64,000 nucleotides of DNA from Spirochaetia bacterium UBA2205 (GCA_002328585.1 DCUV01000070.1:24320-88319); one strand, 5' to 3'; positions 50,106 through 60,465 are shown, numbered from the stretch's first letter. Translations and numbers: made by a program. Notes: a model not told the origin generated them from the sequence alone.

Positions 50106-51368
50106 TTATGCAGCTTTTTTAACAGGTGGTTTGAGTGTAGCCATGACGATCATTAAACCTATCACACCTAATACCAGAGTAGGCCAGAAGGCTACCTGAT
50201 ATGAGCCAAAAGCATCTTTTGCCTGTCCTGAGATGACTCCACCAAGGATTGCACCTAAACCGTATGCAAAAAATACTATACCGTAATTGCGTGAATAGTT
50301 CTTTACCCCATAAAAGGTAAGAGTAGTAGTTGGAGCTATTGCAAGCCATCCACCCAGGATGAGCCAGAATCCGCAGAAAGCAATAACATACATAATGACA
50401 TCACCTTCTTTTGCAACGAGCATCATGATTGACACTGCAATGATGATTAAAAGATTAAGGATGGATGCACCTTTTGGTGATATTTTATCGGTAAGCCATC
50501 CAAAAAGAGGACGTCCTAAAGCATTGAATATTGCAAAAATACCAACCAATGTAGTAGCAGTCTCCCCATCAATTTTTATAATTTCGCTGCCAACAGGTTT
50601 TGAAATTCCTATTGCCATTAAACCTGCTAAACAGCCAATAAGGTATGCTAAGAATAATCCCCAGAATGTTGAGGTTTTCACCATTTCGCTGGAATTAAAA
50701 TCAACGTTACTGGCTGCAGATGCTGAAGGGGTCCATCCCTGTGGCTTCCACCCAGCTTCCGGACTTTTAAATGGGAATGCCAGAAGAACCAGAAGAATGG
50801 CAAATCCAATACCAAAATATAGGAATGTTAATGATAAGCTGCTTTGTTGAATAAGAATGTTGGCAATTTTTCCTGTAATTAACGCTGATCCGCCAAAGCC
50901 AGCAAGTACCAAACCGGTTGTAAGTCCCTTTTTATCGGGGAACCATTTCCCTACAATATTTAATGGACAACCATATACAACACCCACACCGCTACCAGCA
51001 ATAACACCGTATGTTAGTATTAAAAGATTAAGGCTTTTTGCTTCAACAGCATAATACGATAGCGCCCAGCCTAATCCAACCACTAATCCTCCATAGATGG
51101 TTAATTTTTTTGGACCTAACTTATCCATTATCTTTCCAGCAAAGAACATAAGTATGGAAAAGAAAGCTAAAAAGACCATAAATGGGAGATTGCCCTGTGA
51201 AGCACTGAGCTTATAGCTCTCAGTACTAAATTCATTAATTATTGGATTTAAGAATATGCTATATGCATATACACTTCCCAGACATAAGCATATAATTAAA
51301 CCTGTAATAACATATATCCATCGTCCTGCTTCAGGCGATAGACCAAAAAGTTTGTTGTGATGGGTCAT
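50106..51368 (-). CDS. OFA-family MFS transporter (oxalate/formate type)
   Basis: The 420-residue carrier has 12 helices and OFA signatures: RWIYVITGLIICLCLGSVYA YSIF (first helix), GSGVGVVYGCPLNIVGKWFP (helix 4-5), DKKGLTTGLVLAGFGGSALI and the second-half loop GRPLFGWLTDKISPKG. The family exchanges small carboxylates such as oxalate/formate; here the substrate is unknown. The ATG at 51368 follows GGAGG; an in-frame TTG lies three codons upstream. Confidence 0.85.
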   Translation of the reverse strand: MTHHNKLFGLSPEAGRWIYVITGLIICLCLGSVYAYSIFLNPIINEFSTESYKLSASQGNLPFMVFLAFFSILMFFAGKIMDKLGPKKLTIYGGLVVGLGWALSYYAVEAKSLNLLILTYGVIAGSGVGVVYGCPLNIVGKWFPDKKGLTTGLVLAGFGGSALITGKIANILIQQSSLSLTFLYFGIGFAILLVLLAFPFKSPEAGWKPQGWTPSASAASNVDFNSSEMVKTSTFWGLFLAYLIGCLAGLMAIGISKPVGSEIIKIDGETATTLVGIFAIFNALGRPLFGWLTDKISPKGASILNLLIIIAVSIMMLVAKEGDVIMYVIAFCGFWLILGGWLAIAPTTTLTFYGVKNYSRNYGIVFFAYGLGAILGGVISGQAKDAFGSYQVAFWPTLVLGVIGLMIVMATLKPPVKKAA

Positions 51369-51479
51369 ATAAACCAATCCTCCTGTATATTTTTAATATG
51401 GTATAATTTAAATCACAAAAGACAATTGTTGAAAGAAAAATGATTAACATGTAATAGTCAAGAATATTTTTACTTATTG

Positions 51480-52481
51480 TCACATTGTTTCCATTTTGGG
51501 ATTTTCTGATTTTGAAATATTCTGAGATTTAAAATTTGAATAAAATTGTCTGGTTGCAGCAATTGGTTCATCGTACTGCTGTGCAGCATTCCAGAAGATA
51601 AAACCTTTTACCCCTGAATCATGTACAGCCTGTATTTGTTTGGTCATGTATTCCTGGAATGACAATCCTGACATGGATACCTTTATCTTAAATGCCTGGA
51701 TAAACATAACTATCTCGGCATTTTTGGTACGTTCCTTAGCTCTTTTACCAGTGATGAATACCGTGTAGTAAGGATCAGACATCAGCTTTTTACTCCATGT
51801 ATAATGGGATGGATAAGCCATAGGGCATATAACATCGGCAACCTGATCAAGTCCTTCCATCCGCTGTCCAATAGAATCACTGGCATTAAGGGGAATCCTT
51901 CCAAATACATCGCATGCAACTTTTACCTTGTATGGCAATAATTCAGATTTTGCACGTGCTAAAAATCCTTCAACGGTTTTATAACGCTCTTCCAATGGAA
52001 CGTGTTTTAAAATACCATAATCATTGAAACGGATATAATCAAATTGTATCTCTCTGAATCCAATTTCACAGGCTTTCTTTGCCAATTCCAATCTTCCTTT
52101 AATAAGTTCTTCAGGGATGGGATATACTTTCAATCCATCCGGGAACATAACAATGCGCGCAATTGGGTAAAAACCCTGAGCGGTAACATAATCAATATTT
52201 TCTTTGGGGATTAAAAATTTGTTGCTGGATTCATTATGGACATCAATAACCACAACGTTAAAGCCAGCATCTTTTGCCCTTGTTATTAAATTTTTAAGTA
52301 TAGTTATATCTCGTCCTGATTGCGAATTTAAGTAAATTCCCTTATAAAATTGCGGCGCATTAATGGGCTGGTTAACCTCTTCCACAGTGATTTGGGTATC
52401 AGTTTTACCAAACATCTCAAAGCTAATCATGGTGACTATAATGGCTATACACCCACCAAGAAACAGTAATCCCTTTTTCAT
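51480..52481 (-). CDS. Putative glycoside hydrolase (DUF4015-like), exported
   Basis: The 333-residue product has an N-terminal signal or anchor (MKKGLLFLGGCIAIIVTMIS). A TIM-barrel-like domain follows: FYKGIYLNSQSGRD, GFNVVVIDVHNESS, IARIVMFPDGLKVY, FREIQFDYIRFND (the putative catalytic D/E strand), VKVACDVFGRIPL, DVICPMAYPSHYTWS and GVKGFIFWNAAQQYDEP. This matches the DUF4015 'putative glycosyl hydrolase' family. Substrate unknown, perhaps an exopolysaccharide. Confidence 0.78.
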   Translation of the reverse strand: MKKGLLFLGGCIAIIVTMISFEMFGKTDTQITVEEVNQPINAPQFYKGIYLNSQSGRDITILKNLITRAKDAGFNVVVIDVHNESSNKFLIPKENIDYVTAQGFYPIARIVMFPDGLKVYPIPEELIKGRLELAKKACEIGFREIQFDYIRFNDYGILKHVPLEERYKTVEGFLARAKSELLPYKVKVACDVFGRIPLNASDSIGQRMEGLDQVADVICPMAYPSHYTWSKKLMSDPYYTVFITGKRAKERTKNAEIVMFIQAFKIKVSMSGLSFQEYMTKQIQAVHDSGVKGFIFWNAAQQYDEPIAATRQFYSNFKSQNISKSENPKMETM

Positions 52482-52772
52482 ATTTTTCCCTTTCTAAAAG
52501 ATTTTGATTAATGGAAATAGTGTGTACATGATGGTACTATGTAATTATTTGTCGACTAAAATATGGTATCATTGTACACAAAAACTAAAACACAAAGTTA
52601 TGGTAGCAAAAGTTTTTTTAGAAGTAAACATGACAGGGAAATTCCCCTTATTTTCTTTTTTTATATTGTCTGGCTTTGTATGTCCGAGCTTAAAATTTTT
52701 ATTTACATATTTGCAATAGCATATGATAAGACTAATACATGTATGAGCGATAGTTATTGATGATGAAATGGT

Positions 52773-53207
52773 ATGCGGTTATGGTCATTACATCCGGAGT
52801 ATCTTGATCCTAAAGGACTGGTTGCAGTATGGAGAGAAGGATTGTTAGCAAAAACGGTGCTTGGTGGTAAAACAAAAGGTTATACCAATCATCCGCAATT
52901 GCTCAGGTTTAAAAATTATAACAATCCAATTAAGGCTATTGATAGCTATCTTTTCTGGATTTATAAAGAAGCACAAAAGCGCGGTTATCATTTTAACGCT
53001 GAGAAGATTAACGAAGAACTACTAATAGCAATAATCCCTGTAACAACAGGTCAACTTGAATATGAGTTTGATCATTTATTAAAAAAAGTATATAGCAGAA
53101 ATCTTAACTTTTATGACAGGTTGCTGGATGGTAAAAACAAAATTGTATGTCATCCTGTATTTTATTGCGTAGAAGGTGATGTGGAGCAATGGGAAATAAA
53201 AAAATAA
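52773..53207 (+). CDS. Pyrimidine dimer DNA glycosylase/endonuclease V-like protein
   Basis: The 144-residue protein opens MRLWSLHPEYLDPKGLVAVW and continues LAKTVLGGKTKGYTNHPQLL RF, typical of the Pyr_excise family related to T4 endonuclease V. It probably nicks DNA at UV damage. It overlaps the MFS gene downstream by 19 bases. The start has only a weak ribosome site. A CGATAGTT octamer lies 18 bases upstream. Confidence 0.8.
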   Translation: MRLWSLHPEYLDPKGLVAVWREGLLAKTVLGGKTKGYTNHPQLLRFKNYNNPIKAIDSYLFWIYKEAQKRGYHFNAEKINEELLIAIIPVTTGQLEYEFDHLLKKVYSRNLNFYDRLLDGKNKIVCHPVFYCVEGDVEQWEIKK

Positions 53208-54448
53208 AATCTGCTGTCATAACCAATAATCTATTCCGTTCCCTTAAAGTATATAATTTTAGACTTTTCTTTATTGGGCAGTTTATATCTCTTGTTGGCA
53301 CATGGGTGCAACAGGTTGCATCAAGCTGGCTTATATATCAGCTTACCTCATCATCGATGTGGTTGGGATTAGCTGCATTTGCAGCACAAATACCTATCTT
53401 TATCATGACACCAATCACGGGAGTTGTTGCCGACCGTTTCAACAGGCATGCTATCTTTATGATTACACAAACGATGCTATGCATACAATCGCTTATCCTT
53501 GGATTGCTTGTTATATTCAATTATATTACTCCAGCCAGCATTGTGTTACTCAACCTGGCAATGGGGTGTATTAATGCCTTTGATATGCCTGTGCGACAGT
53601 CCTTTTTATTTGACCTGGTTGCAGATAAACAGCTTTTAAGCAATGCCATTGCACTCAATTCGGTAGTATTTAACAGCACTCGCCTGATAGGGCCACCGCT
53701 GGCAGGTTTTCTGGTTGCACAGTTTGGTGAAGGTTTGTGCTTCCTTATCAACACAACAACATTTGCAGGGATTATACTGGCATTATTGCTTATGAAGGAT
53801 ATACATTATTCTAAGATTTTGCATACCAGCGATTTCAAGGAAAATATAAAAGAAGGTTTTGTATACGTAAAAAATCATTATCCTATCAAAAGCGTGCTCA
53901 TTCTTTTAGGGCTCATGAGCTTAATTGGAATGCCGTTTATGGTGCTGATGCCGGTAGTAGCAGTGGAGATATTACATGGTGATTCGCATACATTGGGATT
54001 TTTACTGGGTACTGCTGGATTTGGGGCGCTTGTTGGTGCGCTGTTTATGGCTTCACGCAGCAGTACCACGCGGTTTGAAAACAAGATAGCGGCAGGATCA
54101 CTATTGCTGGGGAGTACACTGGTTCTCTTTTCCTTTTCACGGAACCTGTATTGTTCGCTTATATTAATTTTTATCATTGGCATCAGTTTAATTATACAGA
54201 TGGCATCCTGCAATACATTTATTCAATCCATGGTAGATGACACCATGCGGGGGAGGGTCATGAGCCTGTATGGCATGTCACATATTGGAATGGCTCCTAT
54301 AGGCAACCTCATTGCAGGAGCTATCGCCCAGAAAATAGGCGTTGCCCATACATTGTTGTTGTGCGGGACAGGGTGTGCTATTGTAGCATTGTGGTTTTAT
54401 AAAAACTTACACAAATTAAAAAAACACATCGTTCGTTATGTGCGATAA
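53189..54448 (+). CDS. MFS exporter (EntS/MFS_3 type)
   Basis: The 419-residue protein has 12 helices with the MFS_3 pattern: NFRLFFIGQFISLVGTWVQQ (first helix), PITGVVADRFNRHAIFMITQ (loop 2-3), AFDMPVRQSFLFDLV and LIGPPLAGFLVAQFGEGLCF. GRVMSLYGMSHIGMAPIGNL is near the end. Members export siderophores, macrolides or other compounds. Its start lies inside the preceding repair gene, implying coupled translation. Confidence 0.82.
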   Translation: MGNKKIKSAVITNNLFRSLKVYNFRLFFIGQFISLVGTWVQQVASSWLIYQLTSSSMWLGLAAFAAQIPIFIMTPITGVVADRFNRHAIFMITQTMLCIQSLILGLLVIFNYITPASIVLLNLAMGCINAFDMPVRQSFLFDLVADKQLLSNAIALNSVVFNSTRLIGPPLAGFLVAQFGEGLCFLINTTTFAGIILALLLMKDIHYSKILHTSDFKENIKEGFVYVKNHYPIKSVLILLGLMSLIGMPFMVLMPVVAVEILHGDSHTLGFLLGTAGFGALVGALFMASRSSTTRFENKIAAGSLLLGSTLVLFSFSRNLYCSLILIFIIGISLIIQMASCNTFIQSMVDDTMRGRVMSLYGMSHIGMAPIGNLIAGAIAQKIGVAHTLLLCGTGCAIVALWFYKNLHKLKKHIVRYVR

Positions 54449-54587
54449 AATATACTATAAAAATAGAGCTTGACCTTTTTGCCATATCTTTACGTTTGAT
54501 AGTTATTCTGTATGAATACGTTATAGTGCAGAACACATTGAAGGTTTTATTCCAGTGTGTATAGCTATTCTCAATGAGGTTGTTATT

Positions 54588-55712
54588 ATGGAAGGTATGC
54601 AACACATTACATGGATACCGTTTGATATCGCTACCCGCTACATGGTTGATGTTTTTACCGGGTTAGGCGTTCCGCATGATGATGCGTTACTATGTGCAGA
54701 TGTTTTAATTACCGCTGATAAATTTGGTATCGATTCGCATGGCGTTAATCGATTAAAACCAATATATTATGATCGGATAAAGCAGGGCATTCAGAAACCT
54801 GTTACTCAATGTGCTGTTGTTAAAGAAGGACCAACAACTGCCGTGATAGATGGTAATGATGGGATGGGGCAGGTCATAGCCTACCGCTCAATGCAGATGG
54901 CTATCGATAAAGCAAAAAAATATGGTATTGGTATGGTTACCGTACGTAATTCCACTCACTATGGAATTGCCGGGTATTATGCCAAAATGGCTGCTGATAA
55001 TGCTATGATAGGTATAACCGGTACCAATGCAAGGCCTTCGGTGGCACCAACATTTGGCGTTGAAAACATGCTGGGTACCAACCCTCTAACCTTTGGTATC
55101 CCTGCTGATGAGAATTTTCCGTTTTTGCTTGATTGCGCCACCAGTGTAAGCCAGCGTGGCAAAATCGAGGTGTATGCCCGCCTTAACAAACCTCTTCCGC
55201 CAGGATGGGTTATCGATAACCATGGCAATTCCTGTACTAACCCTCATCAGGTACTTGATGGGCTTATTAAAGGGAGCATGGCTCTGACCCCATTGGGCGG
55301 TATTGGCGAGGATGGCGCAGGGTATAAAGGGTATGGCTATTGTACTGTTGTTGAGATACTGTCGGCGGCATTACAGGCGGGGAGCTATTTAAAAATGCTC
55401 AGCGGCTTTGACATGCAGGGAAATAAAGTGCCATACCATTTAGGACATTTTTTTATTGCCATCGATATTGAGGCGTTTACCGACATTGCATCGTTTAAAT
55501 CAATTACCGGTGATATACTGCGCCAGTTGCGCACTTCAGCCAGGATGCCAGGTCAAAATAAAATCTACACGGCAGGCGAAAAGGAATACTTAACGTATCT
55601 GGAGCGCAAGGATAAGGGAGTGCCGGTCAATAACGAAGTAATGAAAGAGCTTGTAGCCATGCGCGATGAGCTGAATATACCGGGATATGAACTGCTTACC
55701 TTGCATGCTTAA
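54588..55712 (+). CDS. Malate/L-lactate (Ldh-family) dehydrogenase
   Basis: The 374-residue NAD(P)-dependent dehydrogenase belongs to the malate/LDH2 fold. Motifs: DKFGIDSHGVNRL (about 45), MVTVRNSTHYGIAGYYAKMA (about 118), GTNARPSVAPTFGVENMLGT NPL (about 147) and LLDCATSVSQRGKIEVYAR (about 178). GGIGEDGAGYKGYGYCTVVE (about 230) and LGHFFIAIDIEAF follow. It may reduce a 2-oxoacid; malate, lactate or ureidoglycolate are all known substrates in the family. GAGG lies eight bases before the ATG at 54588; the frame opens at 54555. Confidence 0.85.
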   Translation: MEGMQHITWIPFDIATRYMVDVFTGLGVPHDDALLCADVLITADKFGIDSHGVNRLKPIYYDRIKQGIQKPVTQCAVVKEGPTTAVIDGNDGMGQVIAYRSMQMAIDKAKKYGIGMVTVRNSTHYGIAGYYAKMAADNAMIGITGTNARPSVAPTFGVENMLGTNPLTFGIPADENFPFLLDCATSVSQRGKIEVYARLNKPLPPGWVIDNHGNSCTNPHQVLDGLIKGSMALTPLGGIGEDGAGYKGYGYCTVVEILSAALQAGSYLKMLSGFDMQGNKVPYHLGHFFIAIDIEAFTDIASFKSITGDILRQLRTSARMPGQNKIYTAGEKEYLTYLERKDKGVPVNNEVMKELVAMRDELNIPGYELLTLHA

Positions 55713-55730
55713 TGAACAGTGTGGCGTGCT

Positions 55731-55994
55731 ATGATAGCAGACGAAAAGCATAGTAGCAATGAATTTCCCCGAGAGATAATGTTTAAGGCGATTTTTCACA
55801 ACAAGCTATTTCTTAAAGAGATGCTCATCAATATTTGTGCCGAGAATACTATAGATGCACACATTACTGAACGTGAAAGCAAGCAGGGAAAATTTATTTC
55901 ATATACCATTACTGCGCTGTTTGCCCACGAAGAAGTGTTACATGCAATTTGCAGCCACATAACACGGCTTGATGGCTTCATCACCATGTTTTAA
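55731..55994 (+). CDS. DUF493 (YbeD-like) protein
   Basis: The 87-residue protein aligns by eye with DUF493: NEFPREIMFKAIFHNKLFLK, then ESKQGKFISYTITALFAHEE (the usual S.GGKY.SVTV... region) and a closing DGFITMF. Function of the family is unclear. It starts 18 bases after the dehydrogenase stop. Confidence 0.65.
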   Translation: MIADEKHSSNEFPREIMFKAIFHNKLFLKEMLINICAENTIDAHITERESKQGKFISYTITALFAHEEVLHAICSHITRLDGFITMF

Positions 55995-56340
55995 CATTGT
56001 TTGGCGATAGTTCCGGTAATCTGTGTACACTCAGGATTATCTGCATGTAGTATATGAGCTTTGCTGCTTTCCATGAAACGGTGTGCACCCTTTACTATAA
56101 CCCTGCATACAGCAAATTTTAACCGGCAAAAACTGCTGTATGAAAACATTGCAATACATGGGTATGAAAAAATTTTCTATGGCTATCATTATCATGCATG
56201 CACCACGGCAACGAGCATTACATGAAAATTGTAAAGTGATTGAAACTTTTGTTGACATACAAATACGCTGTGATTATATGTCACAATTCTCTCCTCTGTA
56301 TACGTCACTTCATCAAATACTATTGCAGTGAGGTATTTCT
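55995..56340. other. Gap with broken short frames upstream of yqeY
   Basis: Short frames on the plus strand (56049 to about 56115 and 56140-56331) could be pieces of a frameshifted gene, but no family was recognised. One CGATAGTT octamer is at 56005-56012. The small ribosomal gene rpsU, often at this place in front of dnaG, is absent. Confidence 0.35.
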
Positions 56341-56790
56341 ATGAGCATCCTTACCACAATTGAATCCAACCTTAAAGACGCAATGAAAAGCAAAAATGAA
56401 CTGTTAAGCAGTACCTTGCGTATGATGAAATCGGACATACTGTATGAAAAGACAAAGGGTACGCAGGAGCTTACCGATGAAAAAATCATTGAGGTGTTAA
56501 CACGCAGCGCCAAAAGAAGAAAAGAAGCTATAGCTGAATATGAAAAAGCCGGCAGGGATGACCTTGCTCGTAAAGAAAAACAGGAACTTGAGATAATTAT
56601 GCAGTATTTACCGCAGCAGATGAGTGCTGATGAGATAGCCTCTCATGTTGATGCAGTGATTGCTTCAATGGGAACTATCACCAATAAGGATACCGGTAAG
56701 GTCATGGGGCAGGTGATGAAAGACCTGAAAGGGAAAGCAGACGGGCAGGTTGTAAAACAAATAGTTACCCAAAAACTTGAAAAATTATAG
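56341..56790 (+). CDS. yqeY: GatB/YqeY-domain protein
   Basis: The 149-residue protein has the YqeY plan: LTTIESNLKDAMKSKNELLS, TLRMMKSDILYEK, RRKEAIAEYEKAGRDDLARK, ELEIIMQYLPQQMSADEIAS and NKDTGKVMGQVMKDLKGKAD GQVV. Function is not settled; it resembles the tRNA-binding tail of GatB. GTGAGG precedes the ATG. It leads into dnaG and rpoD as in many bacteria. Confidence 0.88.
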   Translation: MSILTTIESNLKDAMKSKNELLSSTLRMMKSDILYEKTKGTQELTDEKIIEVLTRSAKRRKEAIAEYEKAGRDDLARKEKQELEIIMQYLPQQMSADEIASHVDAVIASMGTITNKDTGKVMGQVMKDLKGKADGQVVKQIVTQKLEKL

Positions 56791-56813
56791 ATTGCACCAT
56801 ATATTTATAACAA

Positions 56814-58583
56814 ATGGCTATACCCCGCGATACGATTGAACATATACGGCAGAAGGCTGCCATAGAAGATATCATACGGCGTTATGTTCCCACTCTTACA
56901 AAAAAGGGTAAGAACTATGTTGGTCTGTGCCCTTTTCATAAGGAAACAAGCCCTTCATTTACTGTCTCGCCTGATAAGCAGATGTTTTATTGCTTTGGCT
57001 GCCATGAGGGAGGCAATGTATTCACCTTCATAGCAAAGGTAGAGCATGTAGATTTTGTTCAAAGTGTAAAGATTGTTGGCGAGATTGTCGGCATTCCTGT
57101 TCGTAATGAGGAAAAGCAAAACGATGAATATGCAACATTACTGGCAATAAATGCAATGATAGCAGAGCGTTACCGTCAGGCGTTGATGTCAGCGGCAGGA
57201 AAGCGTGCTCTGGACTATCTCTTGAATCGTGGGGTTACCCGACAGGGTATTGACGAATTCCAATTGGGATATGCACCTGATGAATGGCAGTATGCAACCG
57301 ATATTTTGCGGCAGAAGAATGTTCCGCTTGATATAGCCGTTAAAACCGGTAATATTAATAAATCGGTAAAGAATTCTACATCGCATTATTATGACAGGTT
57401 CCGGAACAGGGTAATATTTCCAATCTTTGACCAAAAAAATGAAATAATTGGTTTTGGTGGTAGAATTATTGAATCTGGCGAGCCAAAATATATGAATTCT
57501 CCTGAATCATTGGTATTTCAGAAGCGGAATATTCTGTATGGATTCAACAAAGCACGGCAGCACATTGCCGAATTGGGCAGGGCTATTGTTGTTGAAGGCT
57601 ATCTTGATGTTATTGGAGTATATCAGGCTGGGATTCAGAATGTTGTTGCACCGCTTGGCACCGCCCTTACGCAGGAGCAGCTGCAACTGCTGTCGCGCCT
57701 GAGCAACGAGGTAATCATTGTTTTTGATGCCGATTCAGCGGGGGTAAAGGCATCGTTGCGTTCGCTTGACGTTGCAGCAAACCTTAACATAACTATAAAA
57801 ATAGCGCAGTTGCCCGAGATGGACCCATTTGATTTTGTCAACAAACGTGGTGCACGGGAATTTATGGCTGTTGTTGATAGTGCTCTCAAGCCGGTTGATT
57901 TTCGCATTGAGCGGATTATTGCAGAAAATAAGGGAAAATCACAGGTTAATGTACTGAAGCAGATTTTTGATATTTTGCGTACTATCCCGTTTGAGGTTGA
58001 ACGGCAGCACTATTTTAAAAAGCTAAGTTCAGTGTTTCAGGTTGATGAAAAGGCAATACGAGCCGATTATGAACGTTTTACAAAAGGTAAAACAACTAAT
58101 GGGGTGATAGTTACCGATAATAATACTGTTGATTTTTATGCAAAAAGCCAGCGGGAATTGGTATTACTGTTATGCAATTATCCCCTGCTTATTGAAAATG
58201 CCATTGTTGATTGCTCATTACAGGATTTTACTGATACTGTAGCAAAGAATATATATCAGACATTGATTACTTTATATGAAGACAATGAATCTTTTTCACT
58301 GGAAAAGATGTTTGATTTTTATCCTGAAGGCGAAGAAAAAAAATTGCTGACACAGGGATTTTCAAAACAATTTTCATTTGAAGATCCTCATGTTGCATAT
58401 TCGGAAATTATACTAAATATGAAGCTTTTTACAATCGACAAAAAAATTAATGAATTTGCAGAAAAAATTGAAAAGGACAATCGTGAGAATATACAATATT
58501 ATATAACCGAGATTGAAGTATTGCGACGTGAAAAAGAAAAGTTAACTTCGTACATCTACAATAAAGGAAGTATCAAACATTAA
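56814..58583 (+). CDS. dnaG: DNA primase
   Basis: The 589-residue primase makes RNA primers at the fork. An N-terminal CHC2 zinc finger (CPFHKETSPSFTVSPDKQ, FYCFGCHEGG) covers about 40-65. The catalytic core has LGYAPDEWQ, RNRVIFPIFDQKNEIIGFGG and the TOPRIM motifs VVEGYLDVIGVYQAG and VIIVFDADSAGVKASLR (about 260-330). A helical C-terminal helicase-binding part follows (about 430-589). It starts 24 bases after yqeY, without a clear ribosome site. Confidence 0.93.
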   Translation: MAIPRDTIEHIRQKAAIEDIIRRYVPTLTKKGKNYVGLCPFHKETSPSFTVSPDKQMFYCFGCHEGGNVFTFIAKVEHVDFVQSVKIVGEIVGIPVRNEEKQNDEYATLLAINAMIAERYRQALMSAAGKRALDYLLNRGVTRQGIDEFQLGYAPDEWQYATDILRQKNVPLDIAVKTGNINKSVKNSTSHYYDRFRNRVIFPIFDQKNEIIGFGGRIIESGEPKYMNSPESLVFQKRNILYGFNKARQHIAELGRAIVVEGYLDVIGVYQAGIQNVVAPLGTALTQEQLQLLSRLSNEVIIVFDADSAGVKASLRSLDVAANLNITIKIAQLPEMDPFDFVNKRGAREFMAVVDSALKPVDFRIERIIAENKGKSQVNVLKQIFDILRTIPFEVERQHYFKKLSSVFQVDEKAIRADYERFTKGKTTNGVIVTDNNTVDFYAKSQRELVLLLCNYPLLIENAIVDCSLQDFTDTVAKNIYQTLITLYEDNESFSLEKMFDFYPEGEEKKLLTQGFSKQFSFEDPHVAYSEIILNMKLFTIDKKINEFAEKIEKDNRENIQYYITEIEVLRREKEKLTSYIYNKGSIKH

Positions 58584-58701
58584 TGAGATAGTAGCTGTTT
58601 AAAAAATCAATGCAGGGATTGTATAATTGTATAAATTCTTGTGATTGTTATCAATGATTTTGTAAGTAATAATAATTTTAATATAAAGGGTAGAATTAAT
58701 T

Positions 58702-60465
58702 ATGGCAAAGGGTGATGTACTTTTAGAGAGCATTCCGGAGGTTAAAAAACTTGTGGAATTGGGCAAATCAAATGGTGAAATTACCTATGATGAGCTCAAT
58801 GATATTTTACCCGACAAGATATTAAATTCTGATAAGATTGATGATATTTTTATTCTACTGAACCAATTGGGCATTGATGTTGTTGAAGAACCATCCAGAC
58901 GAAATGATGCTGCACCATTAAAGAAGGAAAAAACGCATTCTAAAAAATCATCTTCTTCACCATCTGAAACAGGCGTTTCGGATGATCCAATACGGTTATA
59001 CCTGAAAGAAATAGGGAAGGTGTCGCTTTTATCGGGTGACCAGGAGGTTAAATTAGCAAAACGAATAGAAGAAGGTGAAATATTAATTGAAAATGCTGTT
59101 CTGGACTCAACGGTGCTGCTCAATGAACTTGTTAAAAATCACTCAAAAGTAAAAAGCGGTAAGATTAAGTTAACTGATATTTTGCGTATTAACAAGCTTT
59201 ACTATTTTTCCTCGTTTGATATGCACGATCTTGAAAAACGATATGAAAATAATATGAGCATTATCATTGCTGAAGATAAAAAGATAATGCAAAGTCAAGC
59301 CAAACTTAAAAAGTTATCTGAAGATTCAAAAAAAGCATTAGAGTTGAAAGAAAAGATGATGGCATCCCGCAGTAGTATCAGGGAGGCATTGATAAACTTA
59401 CAGGTGCATGAAAATGAGATAAATAAAACTGCACAGCGAATATTATCAATGGTTACCCGTATAAAAGAAACCCGTCATTTTTTTAATAATCTGGAAAACA
59501 GTTTTAACAAAACTGTCAAAGAGCTGAAGCAGTTTGGGCGTAAATTAGAAAAGAATGAAGATGTAAAAAAGATATTAAAAGAGCTGAAGGTTAAAAATAA
59601 AGATGAGCTTTTAGAGATAGTTAAGGATATCAGAAACAATGAGCGGAAGATACGCAGGATTGAGCAGGAAGCTGGTTCAACCTGTGACGAAATTATGGAA
59701 TGGGGCACACAGATTGAAATAGGGCATCGGAAAATATCACTGGCAAAGAAGGAACTTATCAATGCTAATCTGAGGCTTGTTGTATCAATAGCCAAAAAAT
59801 ATGCAAATCGCGGCATGCACTTTTTTGACCTTATCCAGGAAGGTAATATTGGACTGATAAAGGCTGTTGATAAGTTTGAATATCGAAAAGGATATAAATT
59901 TTCCACCTATGCAACATGGTGGATACGTCAGGCAATAACACGAGCTATATCTGATCAGGCTCGTACCATCCGTATTCCGGTACATATGATAGAGCAAATT
60001 AATAAGGTTATGCGTGAAACACGGTTGTTTCAACAGGAGTTTGGCCGTGAACCAAGTCCGGATGAATTAGCCGATAGATTGGGCTGGCATGTGAGCAAGG
60101 TAAAAGGTGTTAAAAATGTTGCCCGTGAGCCAATATCGCTTGAAACCCCCATTGGCGAAGAAGAAGACTCGCTACTGGGTGATTTTATAGAAGATAAAGA
60201 AGTGGATTCACCTGTTAATACCGCAGCATATCGCTTATTGTCAGAACAGATAAATGCTGTTTTAAGCACATTACCAGCACGTGAACAAAAGGTTATCCGT
60301 ATGCGTTTTGGACTGGATGATGGCTACTCGCATACGCTGGAAGAGGTTGGTTATGTGTTTAAAGTAACCCGTGAACGTATACGACAGATAGAAGCAAAGG
60401 CTTTAAGGAGGTTGCGCCATCCTACCAGAGCACGAAAATTAAAAGATTACCTTGACTATATGTAA
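58702..60465 (+). CDS. rpoD: Primary RNA polymerase sigma factor (sigma70/RpoD)
   Basis: The 587-residue product has region 1.1 (about 1-65: VKKLVELGKSNGEITYDELN) and a basic linker. Region 1.2 (DPIRLYLKEIGKVSLLSGDQ EV) is followed by a long non-conserved region of 250 residues. Region 2 (NANLRLVVSIAKKYANRGMH FFDLIQEG) and FSTYATWWIRQAITRAI (2.3-2.4) come next. Region 3 and region 4.2 (LEEVGYVFKVTRERIRQIEA KAL) close it. It is the housekeeping sigma, and follows dnaG in a macromolecular-synthesis order. TATAAT at 58622-58627 may provide its own promoter, though the -35 is weak. Confidence 0.95.
   Translation: MAKGDVLLESIPEVKKLVELGKSNGEITYDELNDILPDKILNSDKIDDIFILLNQLGIDVVEEPSRRNDAAPLKKEKTHSKKSSSSPSETGVSDDPIRLYLKEIGKVSLLSGDQEVKLAKRIEEGEILIENAVLDSTVLLNELVKNHSKVKSGKIKLTDILRINKLYYFSSFDMHDLEKRYENNMSIIIAEDKKIMQSQAKLKKLSEDSKKALELKEKMMASRSSIREALINLQVHENEINKTAQRILSMVTRIKETRHFFNNLENSFNKTVKELKQFGRKLEKNEDVKKILKELKVKNKDELLEIVKDIRNNERKIRRIEQEAGSTCDEIMEWGTQIEIGHRKISLAKKELINANLRLVVSIAKKYANRGMHFFDLIQEGNIGLIKAVDKFEYRKGYKFSTYATWWIRQAITRAISDQARTIRIPVHMIEQINKVMRETRLFQQEFGREPSPDELADRLGWHVSKVKGVKNVAREPISLETPIGEEEDSLLGDFIEDKEVDSPVNTAAYRLLSEQINAVLSTLPAREQKVIRMRFGLDDGYSHTLEEVGYVFKVTRERIRQIEAKALRRLRHPTRARKLKDYLDYM

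Noticed and set aside
56140..56331. 63-codon frame upstream of yqeY
   Set aside because: No ribosome site or homology, and it overlaps other broken frames, so it is not called as a gene.
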